A stretch of 64,000 nt of DNA, taken from assembly GCA_028687335.1 (NCBI GenBank), contig JAQUAI010000014.1, positions 1 through 64,000 of the forward strand. Reading direction: 5' to 3'. Positions 48,754 through 56,702 of the stretch are shown here, one piece after another. The notes under the pieces are model-generated. The model was not told the DNA's origin. It saw only the letters and a program-made list of their open reading frames with translations, and ran no database searches. A program made the position numbers and the translations under genes. Source of the DNA: Gallionella sp. GTDB lineage: Bacteria > Pseudomonadota > Gammaproteobacteria > Burkholderiales > Gallionellaceae. How positions within the stretch are numbered: the first letter of the stretch is position 1; the number at the start of each line of letters is the position of its first letter.

Positions 48754-49164
48754 GAGGTTGTAGAAAAAGTCTATTCATACCTGCATCGTGCCGTGAACTA
48801 AACCAAAGATCAAGGTCGAATTGCGGTGTGATTTTTGGGGAAGTAAATGGCACGTTACAAACACATCGACACCAGCCCGCGATTTCTTGCGGTGGATTTA
48901 CAGCGGCAATTATTGCCTGGCACTTTTGAGCATGCGCTGAACCATCTGCTTGATCGCGAGATCGACCTGAGTGGCTTCAGGCAGAAAATGTTGATGCGCA
49001 GTAAAGAGGGCAGAAACTCTCGAATACGCCCGCTGTTGCCCATCCTCCTCAGCGCAACTTACGCAGTAAAAATCACCGCTGGAATTTGAAGCTGAAACGA
49101 GGACGTTTCGGGAAGGGAAAACTTGGCCGGAGAGTCAGCTGAAATTGAGTTTTTCTACAGCATC
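48754..49164 (+). mobile_element. IS1182-type deletion derivative B in an attC core
   Basis: 411 bases, inverted ends GAGGTTGTAGAAAAA / GATGCTGTAGAAAAA, flanked by AAC on both sides. Very similar to copy A over its whole length. From 48847 it encodes the transposase N-terminus through RQLLPGTFEHALNHLLDREIDLSGF, then joins the 3' end of the element. Confidence 0.8.
48847..49089 (+). pseudogene. Truncated IS1182-type transposase (copy B)
   Basis: 80 codons; the first about 42 are an intact IS1182-family transposase N-terminus (MARYKHIDTSPRFLAVDLQR continuing with QLLPGTFEHALNHLLDREIDLSGF). The rest of the roughly 450-residue protein, including the DDE catalytic part, is deleted. Confidence 0.8.
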
Positions 49165-49549
49165 AACGTGAACTCGCACGGCGCGCCGCTTTTGGCGCGT
49201 CCGTTCGAACGTTGGGTTGGGCTGCGACACGTCGTTTTATTGGCTGTGGAATGAATTCAATTTTGAGCGTGCAGCCCACTGCATCAGCATATCTCTTGAG
49301 TGATGCCATGGAAGGTGCATGCTTACCTGCGTCTTCCAGCCTTGAGACGGCGCTCTTGGTTGTGCCCATACGATCAGCCACCGCTTCTTGAGTAAGTCCT
49401 GCGCGCGTACGCGCCAACAGCATTTCGTTTGCGAGCGCATACTCGGTTTCAAGGGCATCATAGGCCTCGCGAAAGCCACGGCGTTTCGATGCCTTGTCAA
49501 GAAAGGCTTCTTGGTTGTGCGGCACAGGGTCGTATTTAAGATCAGTCAT
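49163..49549 (-). CDS. XRE-family antitoxin-like HTH protein (HigA type), cassette gene
   Basis: 128-residue protein with a C-central HTH: NEMLLARTRAGLTQEAVADRMGTTKSAVSRLEDAGKHAPSMASLKRYADAVGCTLKIEFIP. The N-terminal FREAYDALETEYALANEML is typical of HigA/RelB-associated HTH antitoxins. No toxin gene of the HigB/RelE type is next to it, so it is an orphan here. The last 18 or so residues (AQPNVRTDAPKAARRASSR) are read from the attC site, and the TGA stop is formed at the attC/element B junction. GGAGAT precedes ATG 49549. Confidence 0.82.
   Translation of the reverse strand: MTDLKYDPVPHNQEAFLDKASKRRGFREAYDALETEYALANEMLLARTRAGLTQEAVADRMGTTKSAVSRLEDAGKHAPSMASLKRYADAVGCTLKIEFIPQPIKRRVAAQPNVRTDAPKAARRASSR
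49165..49222 (-). other. attC-like site 1
   Basis: Minus strand: core GCCCAAC (49222-49216), hairpin ACGGACGCGCC against GGCGCGCCGT with one bulged base, ending CACGTT where element B begins. Same overall design as sites 2-4. Confidence 0.68.
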
Positions 49550-49595
49550 TTTGTATCTCCTTCATTTCACCCCCACCGAGTTTATGGTGTCTCGA

Positions 49596-49808
49596 TCAGC
49601 GTTGCCGTAGCGGAGCAAGTAGTCCTGCCAAGCCGTTGTGATCCATTTCTTGCATCAGTGCCAGTAGTCGTCCGATTTCGCCGGGCGGGAAGCCGGTGCG
49701 GGCGAACCAGTTTAGGTAGTTACCGGGTAGGTCGGCGATCAAGCGTCCCTGATATTTTCCGTAGGGCATGGTGACGGTGACCAAGCGTTGCAAGTCTTCT
49801 GGGTTCAT
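49596..49808 (-). CDS. DUF3820 family protein
   Basis: 70-residue protein with the DUF3820 pattern MPYGKYQGRLIADLPGNYLNWFARTGFPPGEIGRLLALMQEMDHNGL. The family is small and cytoplasmic, of unknown function (sometimes labelled quorum-sensing-regulated factor). The ATG at 49808 overlaps the cobalamin adenosyltransferase stop (ATGA), so it is the last gene of the rnf-nth run. Confidence 0.88.
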   Translation of the reverse strand: MNPEDLQRLVTVTMPYGKYQGRLIADLPGNYLNWFARTGFPPGEIGRLLALMQEMDHNGLAGLLAPLRQR

Positions 49809-50356
49809 GTGTTGCTGTTGTGTTCCGGTTGCCACTGCGGTTCGGCGATGTTGGCTTGCCGGTTGATTTGTCGGCTGAGTACAAACAGTAGGTCGGATAA
49901 GCGGTTGAGATAGGCGAGTGCGTGTTGCGGTATGGCCTCTCGGTGCGAGAGGGTGAGTGTGTCGCGCTCGACTCTGCGCGCTACGGTGCGTGCCACATGG
50001 CATAGCGCGGCGGCGCGGGTGCCGCCGGGCAAGATGAATTCGCGCAATGGCGGAAGTTCGGCGTTATGGCGGGCAATGTGTTCATCCAGTCGCATCACTT
50101 TGTTGTGTCCGAATCGGTCTTGGGCGGGCAGGGCTAATGCGCTGCCGAGGTCGAACAAGTCGTTTTGTATTTGACGCAGCAGTGCTGCGATGTCGGCGGG
50201 GATGGTTTCGGCAAGTAGCACGCCGAGCTGGCTGTTGAGTTCGTCCACGCTGCCTAGCGCGGCGATGCGCGGATGGTCTTTCGGCAGGCGCGCGCCATCG
50301 GCTAGGCCGGTGCTGCCGTCGTCACCAGTGCGGGTGGTGATTTTGCTCAGGCGCAT
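49805..50356 (-). CDS. Corrinoid adenosyltransferase, PduO type
   Basis: Transfers the adenosyl group of ATP to cob(I)alamin to make coenzyme B12. 183 residues. ATP-binding N-terminus KITTRTGDDGSTGLADG, and the family region RVERDTLTLSHREAIPQHALAYLNRLSDLLFVLSRQIN. Single-domain PduO. A 1-base gap separates it from DUF1841 upstream. Confidence 0.94.
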   Translation of the reverse strand: MRLSKITTRTGDDGSTGLADGARLPKDHPRIAALGSVDELNSQLGVLLAETIPADIAALLRQIQNDLFDLGSALALPAQDRFGHNKVMRLDEHIARHNAELPPLREFILPGGTRAAALCHVARTVARRVERDTLTLSHREAIPQHALAYLNRLSDLLFVLSRQINRQANIAEPQWQPEHNSNT

Positions 50357-50357
50357 G

Positions 50358-50783
50358 TTACTGGCGCTCCATGCACGAGAAATAAATGGCGGGGTTGGGC
50401 GGCGTGCCGTCGCGCTGTGCCTGCCAGATCATTTCGCTCAGGCATTCCATCATTGCGTGTTGCGCGTCGTGTTCCGATTCGAATTTGTGTGTGAGCCGGG
50501 TAAAGTGCGCGCGGATGCCGACGGGTTGGTCGATTGAGATTTGCTCTTCGATGGTCAGGTGCATCATCAGGTGCAGAAACGGGTTGGTCGCGCCGTGTTC
50601 GGGTAGGTAGTCCTTATCGCGGTTCTGGTCGGCGTTCTCGAAGATGGTGTGGAATTCGGGATGTTTTTCGATAAGCTGGCCGACCAAATCTTCCAGCGGT
50701 GTGAGTAACTCTGCCGCGCGGCGTTTGCGCCAAGATTCGATCAGGAACATGCGCGCTTCATCGCGCGTGGGGTTGAATAACAC
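50358..50783 (-). CDS. DUF1841 family protein
   Basis: 141-residue protein with NPFLHLMMHLTIEEQISIDQPVGIRAHFTRL and AQHAMMECLSEMIWQAQRDGTPPN, the conserved core of DUF1841. Function unknown; common in beta- and gammaproteobacteria near nth. The gene abuts nth with no gap. Confidence 0.9.
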   Translation of the reverse strand: MLFNPTRDEARMFLIESWRKRRAAELLTPLEDLVGQLIEKHPEFHTIFENADQNRDKDYLPEHGATNPFLHLMMHLTIEEQISIDQPVGIRAHFTRLTHKFESEHDAQHAMMECLSEMIWQAQRDGTPPNPAIYFSCMERQ

Positions 50784-51416
50784 TTAGATCACCTTTTCTT
50801 TGTATTCGCACAAGTCGTGGATGATGCACGCGCCGCAACGCGGCTTGCGCGCCTGACACACATAACGTCCGTGCAGAATAAGCCAATGGTGTGCATCGAG
50901 CTTGAATTCTGCGGGCACGAATTTCATCAGCTTTTTTTCTACTTCGATTACGTCTTTTCCGGGTGCCAAGCCGATACGGTTGCTGATGCGGAAAATGTGC
51001 GTGTCCACCGCGATGGTGGGCTGGCCGAAAGCCGTGTTCAAAATCACGTTAGCAGTTTTGCGCCCCACACCCGGCAAGGCTTCCAGTGCCTCGCGCGTTT
51101 GCGGTACTGCACCCGCGTGCTGTTCGATCAGCATGCGGCAGAGTTGGATCACGTGCTTGGCTTTGGTCTTGTATAGACCAATGCGTTGAATGTATTCGCG
51201 CAGCCCTTCTTCGCCCAAGGCGAGTAGTTGCTGCGGTGTGTTGGCAACCGGATAAAGCTGGCGCGTGGCGGCATTTACGCTGATGTCGGTCGCCTGTGCG
51301 GAAAGCACCACCGCCACCAGCAACTCAAATGGCGAGCGGTATTCCAGTTCGGTGGTCGGATGCGGATTTGCCGCCTGCAAACGCAGAAAAATCTCGCGGC
51401 GTTTGGCTGGGTTCAT
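50784..51416 (-). CDS. nth: Endonuclease III
   Basis: Base-excision repair glycosylase/AP lyase for oxidised pyrimidines. 210 residues. Hh[14 protein letters not shown] with catalytic Lys in GRKTAN, Asp in VDTHIFR, and the 4Fe-4S cluster Cys pattern [17 protein letters not shown]. The start overlaps the rnfE stop by 4 bases; rnf-nth linkage is a widespread proteobacterial arrangement. Confidence 0.97.
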   Translation of the reverse strand: MNPAKRREIFLRLQAANPHPTTELEYRSPFELLVAVVLSAQATDISVNAATRQLYPVANTPQQLLALGEEGLREYIQRIGLYKTKAKHVIQLCRMLIEQHAGAVPQTREALEALPGVGRKTANVILNTAFGQPTIAVDTHIFRISNRIGLAPGKDVIEVEKKLMKFVPAEFKLDAHHWLILHGRYVCQARKPRCGACIIHDLCEYKEKVI

Positions 51417-52105
51417 GCGGCCTGTTCGGCTGGGCTAACCGCAATCGTTGCGCGCGATTTTTGTTCGGCACGCAAATTGAGCCAGTTGCGTGCGGCGATT
51501 AGCAGGCCGAGGGTGATGAATGCGCCGGGGGGCAATACCGCCAGCAGGAAGCCGTGGTAGTCGGGGATGACGGTGATGATGAGCGATTTGGCAGCTTCGC
51601 CGAAGACGAGGTCGATGCCGGAAAGTAGGGTGCCGTGACCGAAAATTTCACGGATTGCGCCGAGTACCGTCAGCACGGCGGTCAAGCCCAAGCCCATGGC
51701 GATGCCGTCGAAGGCTGAGGCGAGGATGCCGTTTTTGGAGGCGAATGATTCGGCACGCGCGAGCACGATGCAGTTGGTGACGATGAGCGGCAGGAAGATG
51801 CCGAGCACGACATAGAGCGGATAGGCGTAAGCGTTAATCAGCAGTTGCACGATGGTGACGAGCACAGCGATGAGCAGCACGTATACCGCGATACGCACTT
51901 CATTCGGAATGAATTCCCGGATGGTGGCGATGGCACTGCCGGAGATGGCCATTACCAACGTGGTGGCGAGGCCGAGGCTGAGTGCGTTGACGGTGGAGTT
52001 GCTGATCGCAAGCAACGGGCACAGGCCGAGCAGTTGCACGATGCCGGGATTTTGTTTCCATAGCCCGTTGTGGAATATGTTGCCCAGCTCTTCGCGCGTG
52101 ATCAT
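51413..52105 (-). CDS. rnfE: Rnf/Rsx complex subunit E
   Basis: Inner-membrane subunit of the ion-pumping ferredoxin:NAD+ oxidoreductase (Rnf) or SoxR-reducing (Rsx) complex. 230 residues, six hydrophobic segments, start [36 protein letters not shown] with the conserved Cys that binds iron-sulfur jointly with RnfA. Overlaps rnfG by 4 bases and nth by 4. Confidence 0.95.
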   Translation of the reverse strand: MITREELGNIFHNGLWKQNPGIVQLLGLCPLLAISNSTVNALSLGLATTLVMAISGSAIATIREFIPNEVRIAVYVLLIAVLVTIVQLLINAYAYPLYVVLGIFLPLIVTNCIVLARAESFASKNGILASAFDGIAMGLGLTAVLTVLGAIREIFGHGTLLSGIDLVFGEAAKSLIITVIPDYHGFLLAVLPPGAFITLGLLIAARNWLNLRAEQKSRATIAVSPAEQAA

Positions 52106-52758
52106 TTCGTCTCCTTCGCCTGCGGTGTATTTGCCTTGGCGGCAAACAGGGTGTCGCGATGCAGTTCGACATATTGCAGTGCCTTATGCACGGCTTTCAC
52201 GATTGCGCGCGGGGTGACGGTTGCGCCGGCAACGTGGTCGAATTGTCCGCCGTCTTTGCGTACTTTCCAGTCTGACTCTTTGCGTGCGGCGAGTGACAAG
52301 TCATTAAACGCGGTAATCCAGTTGCTCTTGGCGATTTCGATGTAGTCGCCTAGGCCCGGCGTTTCTTTGTGGGTGACTACGCGCACGCCACCGAGGCGGC
52401 CATCGCGGTGGACGGCGACGATCATGTCGATGCGGCCACTGTAGCCGTCGGGTGCGATGATCTGCAATACCACGATAGAGCTTTCGCCTTGCAGGCGACC
52501 GCGATAGATCATGGTGTCGGTTTGGGTGCCGAGCAGGGTATCTGCAGCCAGTGGCGCGGTGTCTTTGATGATGTCGTTGTCGTATGACGTGGCAGGTACG
52601 ATTTGCGAAACGAGTTTCAGTTTTTCGTTTTCTTCACTCTTGGCGATGGTGTCGTGCGTCAGGTGGTAAGTCAGCGCCAGCATGGCGGTGCCTATCACGG
52701 CGAAGAACAGTAGATTCAGCGCGGTATGGAATGAGGCTTTCGCCATCGAGCGTCTCAT
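52102..52758 (-). CDS. rnfG: Rnf/Rsx complex subunit G, flavoprotein
   Basis: 218 residues with one N-terminal membrane helix and a periplasmic FMN_bind domain. Covalent FMN is expected at the Thr of [10 protein letters not shown] near residue 178. It passes electrons within the Rnf complex on the periplasmic side. Overlaps rnfD and rnfE by 4 bases each. Confidence 0.94.
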   Translation of the reverse strand: MRRSMAKASFHTALNLLFFAVIGTAMLALTYHLTHDTIAKSEENEKLKLVSQIVPATSYDNDIIKDTAPLAADTLLGTQTDTMIYRGRLQGESSIVVLQIIAPDGYSGRIDMIVAVHRDGRLGGVRVVTHKETPGLGDYIEIAKSNWITAFNDLSLAARKESDWKVRKDGGQFDHVAGATVTPRAIVKAVHKALQYVELHRDTLFAAKANTPQAKETK

Positions 52759-53783
52759 CGGCGCGCTCCTTTTTTACCGAACACTTTGGGCTGGGTGTAA
52801 ACCACGATCAGCGGTACGCAGATATTCATCAGCAGTGTGGCGAATGCGGTGCCGTCGGGGAATCCACCGAAAGCGCGAATCAGGTAGGTCAGCACGCCCG
52901 CACCAGCGGCGAAAATCAAACGGCCTTTGTTTGTAGTGGGGCTGCTTACCGGGTCGGTCAGGATGAAGAACGCGCCTATCATCGCCGCGCCCGAAAACCA
53001 GTGGAACAGGGGGGTGACGTAATGCGCCGGATCGGTCAGATGGAAGATGCCCGCAGTGATAAACAGGCTGCCGAGATAGGCGACCGGAATATGCCAACTG
53101 ATGATGCGCGCGGCGATGAGATACAGCCCGCCTGCGAGGAAGCCCCATGCCACCATCTCGCTACCCTGACCGGCCAAGCGGCCATAGATCGGCATGTCGA
53201 GAATTTGCTTCATTGGCTCGTCCAGATGCAAATGCGTCTTTAGCGTGTCGAGCGGTGTCGCCATGGTGATGGCATCCAGCGTGACACCCGCTGGCAATAT
53301 GCCGAAGAACATGTATTCGAGTTGGTCGGCAAAACTCAGCTCAATCTGGTGCAAGCCGTGCGGAGTAAGCCAATGGGTCATTTGCGCGGGGAATGAAACG
53401 ATCAGCACGGCAAAACCGATCATGGCCGGGTTGAACATGTTGTTGCCCAGCCCGCCGTAGAGGTGTTTGGAAATGGCGATACAGAACGCCGTGCCAACCA
53501 CGATTAACCACCACGGTGCGAGTGGCGGGATAGACAGTGCCAGCAGCCAACCGGTGAGCAGCGCGCTGTTGTCTTGCAAAAATGGGGCAATAGGGCGGTT
53601 GCGCAGCTTGAGCATCAGGGCTTCGGTGGCTAGCGCGGTGATGCTGGCGAGCGTGATAGACACCAAAATCGCCGGACCGAAATGCCACACGTAAAGCACG
53701 ATGCCGGGGATGAGTGCCAGCAACACGCGCAGCATGATCTGGCTGACGGTGATGGGTTTGTTGATGAAGGGAGAGAAACGCAT
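52755..53783 (-). CDS. rnfD: Rnf/Rsx complex subunit D, flavoprotein
   Basis: 342-residue membrane subunit with about ten hydrophobic segments. Covalent FMN attachment Thr in VTLDAITMATPLDTLK. Conserved NMFNPAMIGFAVLIVSFP and HWFSGAAMIGAFFILTDPVSSPT blocks. Ion translocation is thought to involve this subunit. Starts 3 bases after the rnfC stop. Confidence 0.95.
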   Translation of the reverse strand: MRFSPFINKPITVSQIMLRVLLALIPGIVLYVWHFGPAILVSITLASITALATEALMLKLRNRPIAPFLQDNSALLTGWLLALSIPPLAPWWLIVVGTAFCIAISKHLYGGLGNNMFNPAMIGFAVLIVSFPAQMTHWLTPHGLHQIELSFADQLEYMFFGILPAGVTLDAITMATPLDTLKTHLHLDEPMKQILDMPIYGRLAGQGSEMVAWGFLAGGLYLIAARIISWHIPVAYLGSLFITAGIFHLTDPAHYVTPLFHWFSGAAMIGAFFILTDPVSSPTTNKGRLIFAAGAGVLTYLIRAFGGFPDGTAFATLLMNICVPLIVVYTQPKVFGKKGARR

Positions 53784-53786
53784 GGC

Positions 53787-55463
53787 TTAATTCTCTTTCG
53801 GCTGTTCGACGTGCGAACTGGCCAGTTCGCGGATGCGGGCGCGGCGAGCTTCGATCTCGGCGATGTCGGCTTGCTGCTCGGGCGTGAGTGTTTCGGTGTT
53901 CTTCGGTTTGACTGCCGCCGCCTGCTCTTTGGCGTGTTCAATCGCCGCCTGAATTTTCATTTGCACCGTGTTCTCGGGATCGGTCTGCGGCGCGGCGGGA
54001 GCCGGTGCGGCTTGCTTGGCGGCCATGGCGGCTTTTTCTTTGGCGGCAAGCTTCTCGGCTTTTTCCTGTTTTTCGCGCTCAATGCGTAGTTCGCGGAACT
54101 CGTGCCGGATACGCGCTTTATCAGCCGCCTGCTTTTCGGCATCGCGCGCGCGCACTTCGCTCTTGGCAAAGCGATAGTAATCCACCAGCGGGATGTGGCT
54201 TGGGCAGACGTAGCTGCACGCGCCGCATTCGATGCAGTCGAACAGGCTGAATGCCTGCGTTTTGGCGAAATCTTTGGCTTTGGCGTACCAGTACAAATCC
54301 TGCGGCTGTAACTCGACTGGGCAAACTTCGGCGCAACGTGTGCAGCGGATGCACGGTAACGTTGGCGGCAGCGGGGGGAACAGCGCGGGCGATGAAGCGA
54401 TGATGCAATTTGTCGCCTTGGTGAGCGTCACGGTGTCGGAAGGAATTTGCACGCCCATCATCGGGCCGCCAATGATGTGGCGGTTGGTATCCGGTTTATT
54501 ACCCGCTTGGGCGACCAGTTCGAGAATGGGGGTGCCAATCAGCACCTCGAAATTTTGCGGCTGAGCTACGTTGCCCGTGACGGTGACGATGCGCGAAATC
54601 AGCGGTTCGCCGTGATCCAGTGCGCGGTGAATGCTGTAGGTGGTGGCAACGTTAAAACATTGCACGCCGATGTCAGTGGGGAGTTTCCCAGAAGGTACTT
54701 CCAGACCAGTGAGCACGCGGATCAAATGTTTCGCGCTGCCGCCCGGATAGATTGTCGGCACGGCGACGACTTCGAACGGTAGGCCGCTCTCGGCTACCGC
54801 GCGGCGCATGGCGGCGATGGCTTCGGGCTTGTTGTCCTCGATGCCGATCAACACTTCTCCGGCAGACAAGGCAAAGCGCAGCATATCGGTGCCGCGCACG
54901 ATTTCGTCCGCGCGTTCGCGCATCAGCATGTCGTCGCAGGTGATGTAGGGCTCGCACTCCGCCCCGTTAATAATCAGGATGCCGGTATTTTTGCCGGGGG
55001 GCGATTTAAGCGCGCGCAGTTTGATGTCGCTTGGAAAGGTTGCGCCGCCCAAACCAACGATGCCGCAACGGCGCAGATGCTGGCGCAGCTCTAGTTGCGA
55101 CAGGTTGCGATAGTCGACGGCGTGGTGTTCGATCCATTCGTCTTTGCCGTCGGGAATCAGCGTGGCGCACAAGTCGGGCAGGCCGGATGGATGCACTACG
55201 GTCTGCGAGTCAATGGCGCTGATGGTGCCCGAGGTGGGGGCGTGAATCGAGCTGGATATTGAGCCGACAGCTGCGCCGATGAGCTGGCCTTTGAGCACGT
55301 ATTCGCCCGCTTGCACCACAGGTTTGGCCGCTTCGCCCGCATGTTGGCGGAACGGAATGACCAGATGGCTCGGCAATGCAGCACGCGCAATCGGCGTTTG
55401 TGTCGATTGTGTTTTATTGGCAGCAGGGTGAACGCCGCCGTGAAATTGGTAGCGTTGTTTCAT
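53787..55463 (-). CDS. rnfC: Rnf/Rsx complex subunit C, NADH-binding iron-sulfur protein
   Basis: 558-residue peripheral subunit. Start [27 protein letters not shown] core with [13 protein letters not shown] and [19 protein letters not shown]; two 4Fe-4S motifs [12 protein letters not shown] and [13 protein letters not shown]; then a long Lys/Glu/Ala-rich C-terminal extension (about 440-558) as in gammaproteobacterial RnfC. ATG 55463 was chosen for the family start and because it overlaps the rnfB stop by 4 bases; an upstream reading enters rnfB. Confidence 0.95.
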   Translation of the reverse strand: MKQRYQFHGGVHPAANKTQSTQTPIARAALPSHLVIPFRQHAGEAAKPVVQAGEYVLKGQLIGAAVGSISSSIHAPTSGTISAIDSQTVVHPSGLPDLCATLIPDGKDEWIEHHAVDYRNLSQLELRQHLRRCGIVGLGGATFPSDIKLRALKSPPGKNTGILIINGAECEPYITCDDMLMRERADEIVRGTDMLRFALSAGEVLIGIEDNKPEAIAAMRRAVAESGLPFEVVAVPTIYPGGSAKHLIRVLTGLEVPSGKLPTDIGVQCFNVATTYSIHRALDHGEPLISRIVTVTGNVAQPQNFEVLIGTPILELVAQAGNKPDTNRHIIGGPMMGVQIPSDTVTLTKATNCIIASSPALFPPLPPTLPCIRCTRCAEVCPVELQPQDLYWYAKAKDFAKTQAFSLFDCIECGACSYVCPSHIPLVDYYRFAKSEVRARDAEKQAADKARIRHEFRELRIEREKQEKAEKLAAKEKAAMAAKQAAPAPAAPQTDPENTVQMKIQAAIEHAKEQAAAVKPKNTETLTPEQQADIAEIEARRARIRELASSHVEQPKEN

Positions 55464-56008
55464 CGTGCCGGACTCAATGCGTACATTGGATATTTCCACT
55501 TCCAGTTGCTGACCTTTTCTTCGCTCACCAGCATGATGATGCAATCCACCGGGCAGGGAGCGAGACAGAGTTCGCATCCGGTGCATTCTGCCGCGATGAT
55601 GGTGTGCATTTGCTTGGCCGCGCCGGTGATGGCATCGACCGGGCAGGCCTGAATGCACAGCGTGCAGCCGATGCAGGTGTTTTCATCAATGAAGGCGACG
55701 GCCTTGGGTTTGGGTTCGACTCCGGCACCGAAGGGCTTGAACTCCACGCCGAGCAAATCGGCCAGTTTGTGTATGCCCTCTTCGCCGCCGGGTGGGCACA
55801 TGTTGATTTCCGCTGTGCCATTGGCGATGGCATCGGCGTAGGGACGGCAACCGGGAAATCCGCACTGGCCGCATTGCGTTTGCGGCAGGATGGCATCGAT
55901 CTTGTCGGCGAGCGGGTTGCCTTCCACGCGAAATTTGATCGCAGAGTAACCCAGCACCGCGCCGAGCACGATGGCAATCGCAGACATGGCGAGCAGTGCT
56001 TCAAACAT
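55460..56008 (-). CDS. rnfB: Rnf/Rsx complex subunit B, ferredoxin-like
   Basis: 182 residues: one N-terminal membrane helix, an Fe-S domain with [16 protein letters not shown], and two 4Fe-4S motifs [16 protein letters not shown] and [16 protein letters not shown]. It is the electron-entry subunit. Its start overlaps the rnfA stop by one base. The C-terminus ends with [12 protein letters not shown]. Confidence 0.96.
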   Translation of the reverse strand: MFEALLAMSAIAIVLGAVLGYSAIKFRVEGNPLADKIDAILPQTQCGQCGFPGCRPYADAIANGTAEINMCPPGGEEGIHKLADLLGVEFKPFGAGVEPKPKAVAFIDENTCIGCTLCIQACPVDAITGAAKQMHTIIAAECTGCELCLAPCPVDCIIMLVSEEKVSNWKWKYPMYALSPAR

Positions 56009-56583
56009 TATTTAATCAGCCCAGAAAAGCCCATGAAGGCTAGGCTCATTAGTCCGGCGGTAATCATGGCAATGGCCGAACCTTTGAATATTTCGGGCAC
56101 GTCCGCCCCTTCCATGCGCTCACGCATACCGGCGAACAGCACCATGACTAGGGTGAATCCGAGCGCACCGCCCATGCCGAAGAAAATTGATTCCATGAAG
56201 TTGTGATCGGCTTGCACGTTCAGCAGCGGAATGCCGAGCACGGCGCAGTTGGTGGTGATGAGCGGCAAATAGATGCCCAATACCTGATGCAGCACGGGGC
56301 TGGTTTTCTGGATCACCATTTCGGTGAATTGCACGATACCCGCAATGACCACGATGAACGATAGTGTGGTGAGATAGCTCAACTCTGGGCCGAGCAGGTA
56401 GTGGTTGATGAGGTAGCTGGAGCCGGAGGCGATGGTCAGTACAAAGGTGGTGGCGGCCCCCATGCCGAGTGATGTCTCCAGTTTTTTGGAGACACCCATG
56501 AACGGGCACAGCCCGAGGATTTTGACCATGACGATGTTGTTCACGAACACCGTGCCGACCAGAATCAATAGATATTCACTCAT
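56008..56583 (-). CDS. rnfA: Rnf/Rsx complex subunit A
   Basis: 191-residue membrane protein with six hydrophobic segments, start [31 protein letters not shown], holding the conserved Cys of the membrane Fe-S site, and the C-terminal [22 protein letters not shown]. First gene of rnfABCDGE; the promoter should lie in 56584-56702. Confidence 0.96.
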   Translation of the reverse strand: MSEYLLILVGTVFVNNIVMVKILGLCPFMGVSKKLETSLGMGAATTFVLTIASGSSYLINHYLLGPELSYLTTLSFIVVIAGIVQFTEMVIQKTSPVLHQVLGIYLPLITTNCAVLGIPLLNVQADHNFMESIFFGMGGALGFTLVMVLFAGMRERMEGADVPEIFKGSAIAMITAGLMSLAFMGFSGLIK

Positions 56584-56702
56584 GTGGTTGCTTGCGTGGG
56601 GATTGTTGGTGCGTAAAGTCGGCGCGGATTATGCGCCGGATTACCCCAGCCTTCAACCGCCGCAAAGGCATATCGATATAACGAAAACCCGATTTTTCCC
56701 GC

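Noticed and set aside
53787-55658. Longer rnfC start at 55658
   Set aside because: It would run through most of rnfB's 3' end in another frame; the conserved RnfC start [13 protein letters not shown] is at 55463 and overlaps the rnfB stop by 4 bases.
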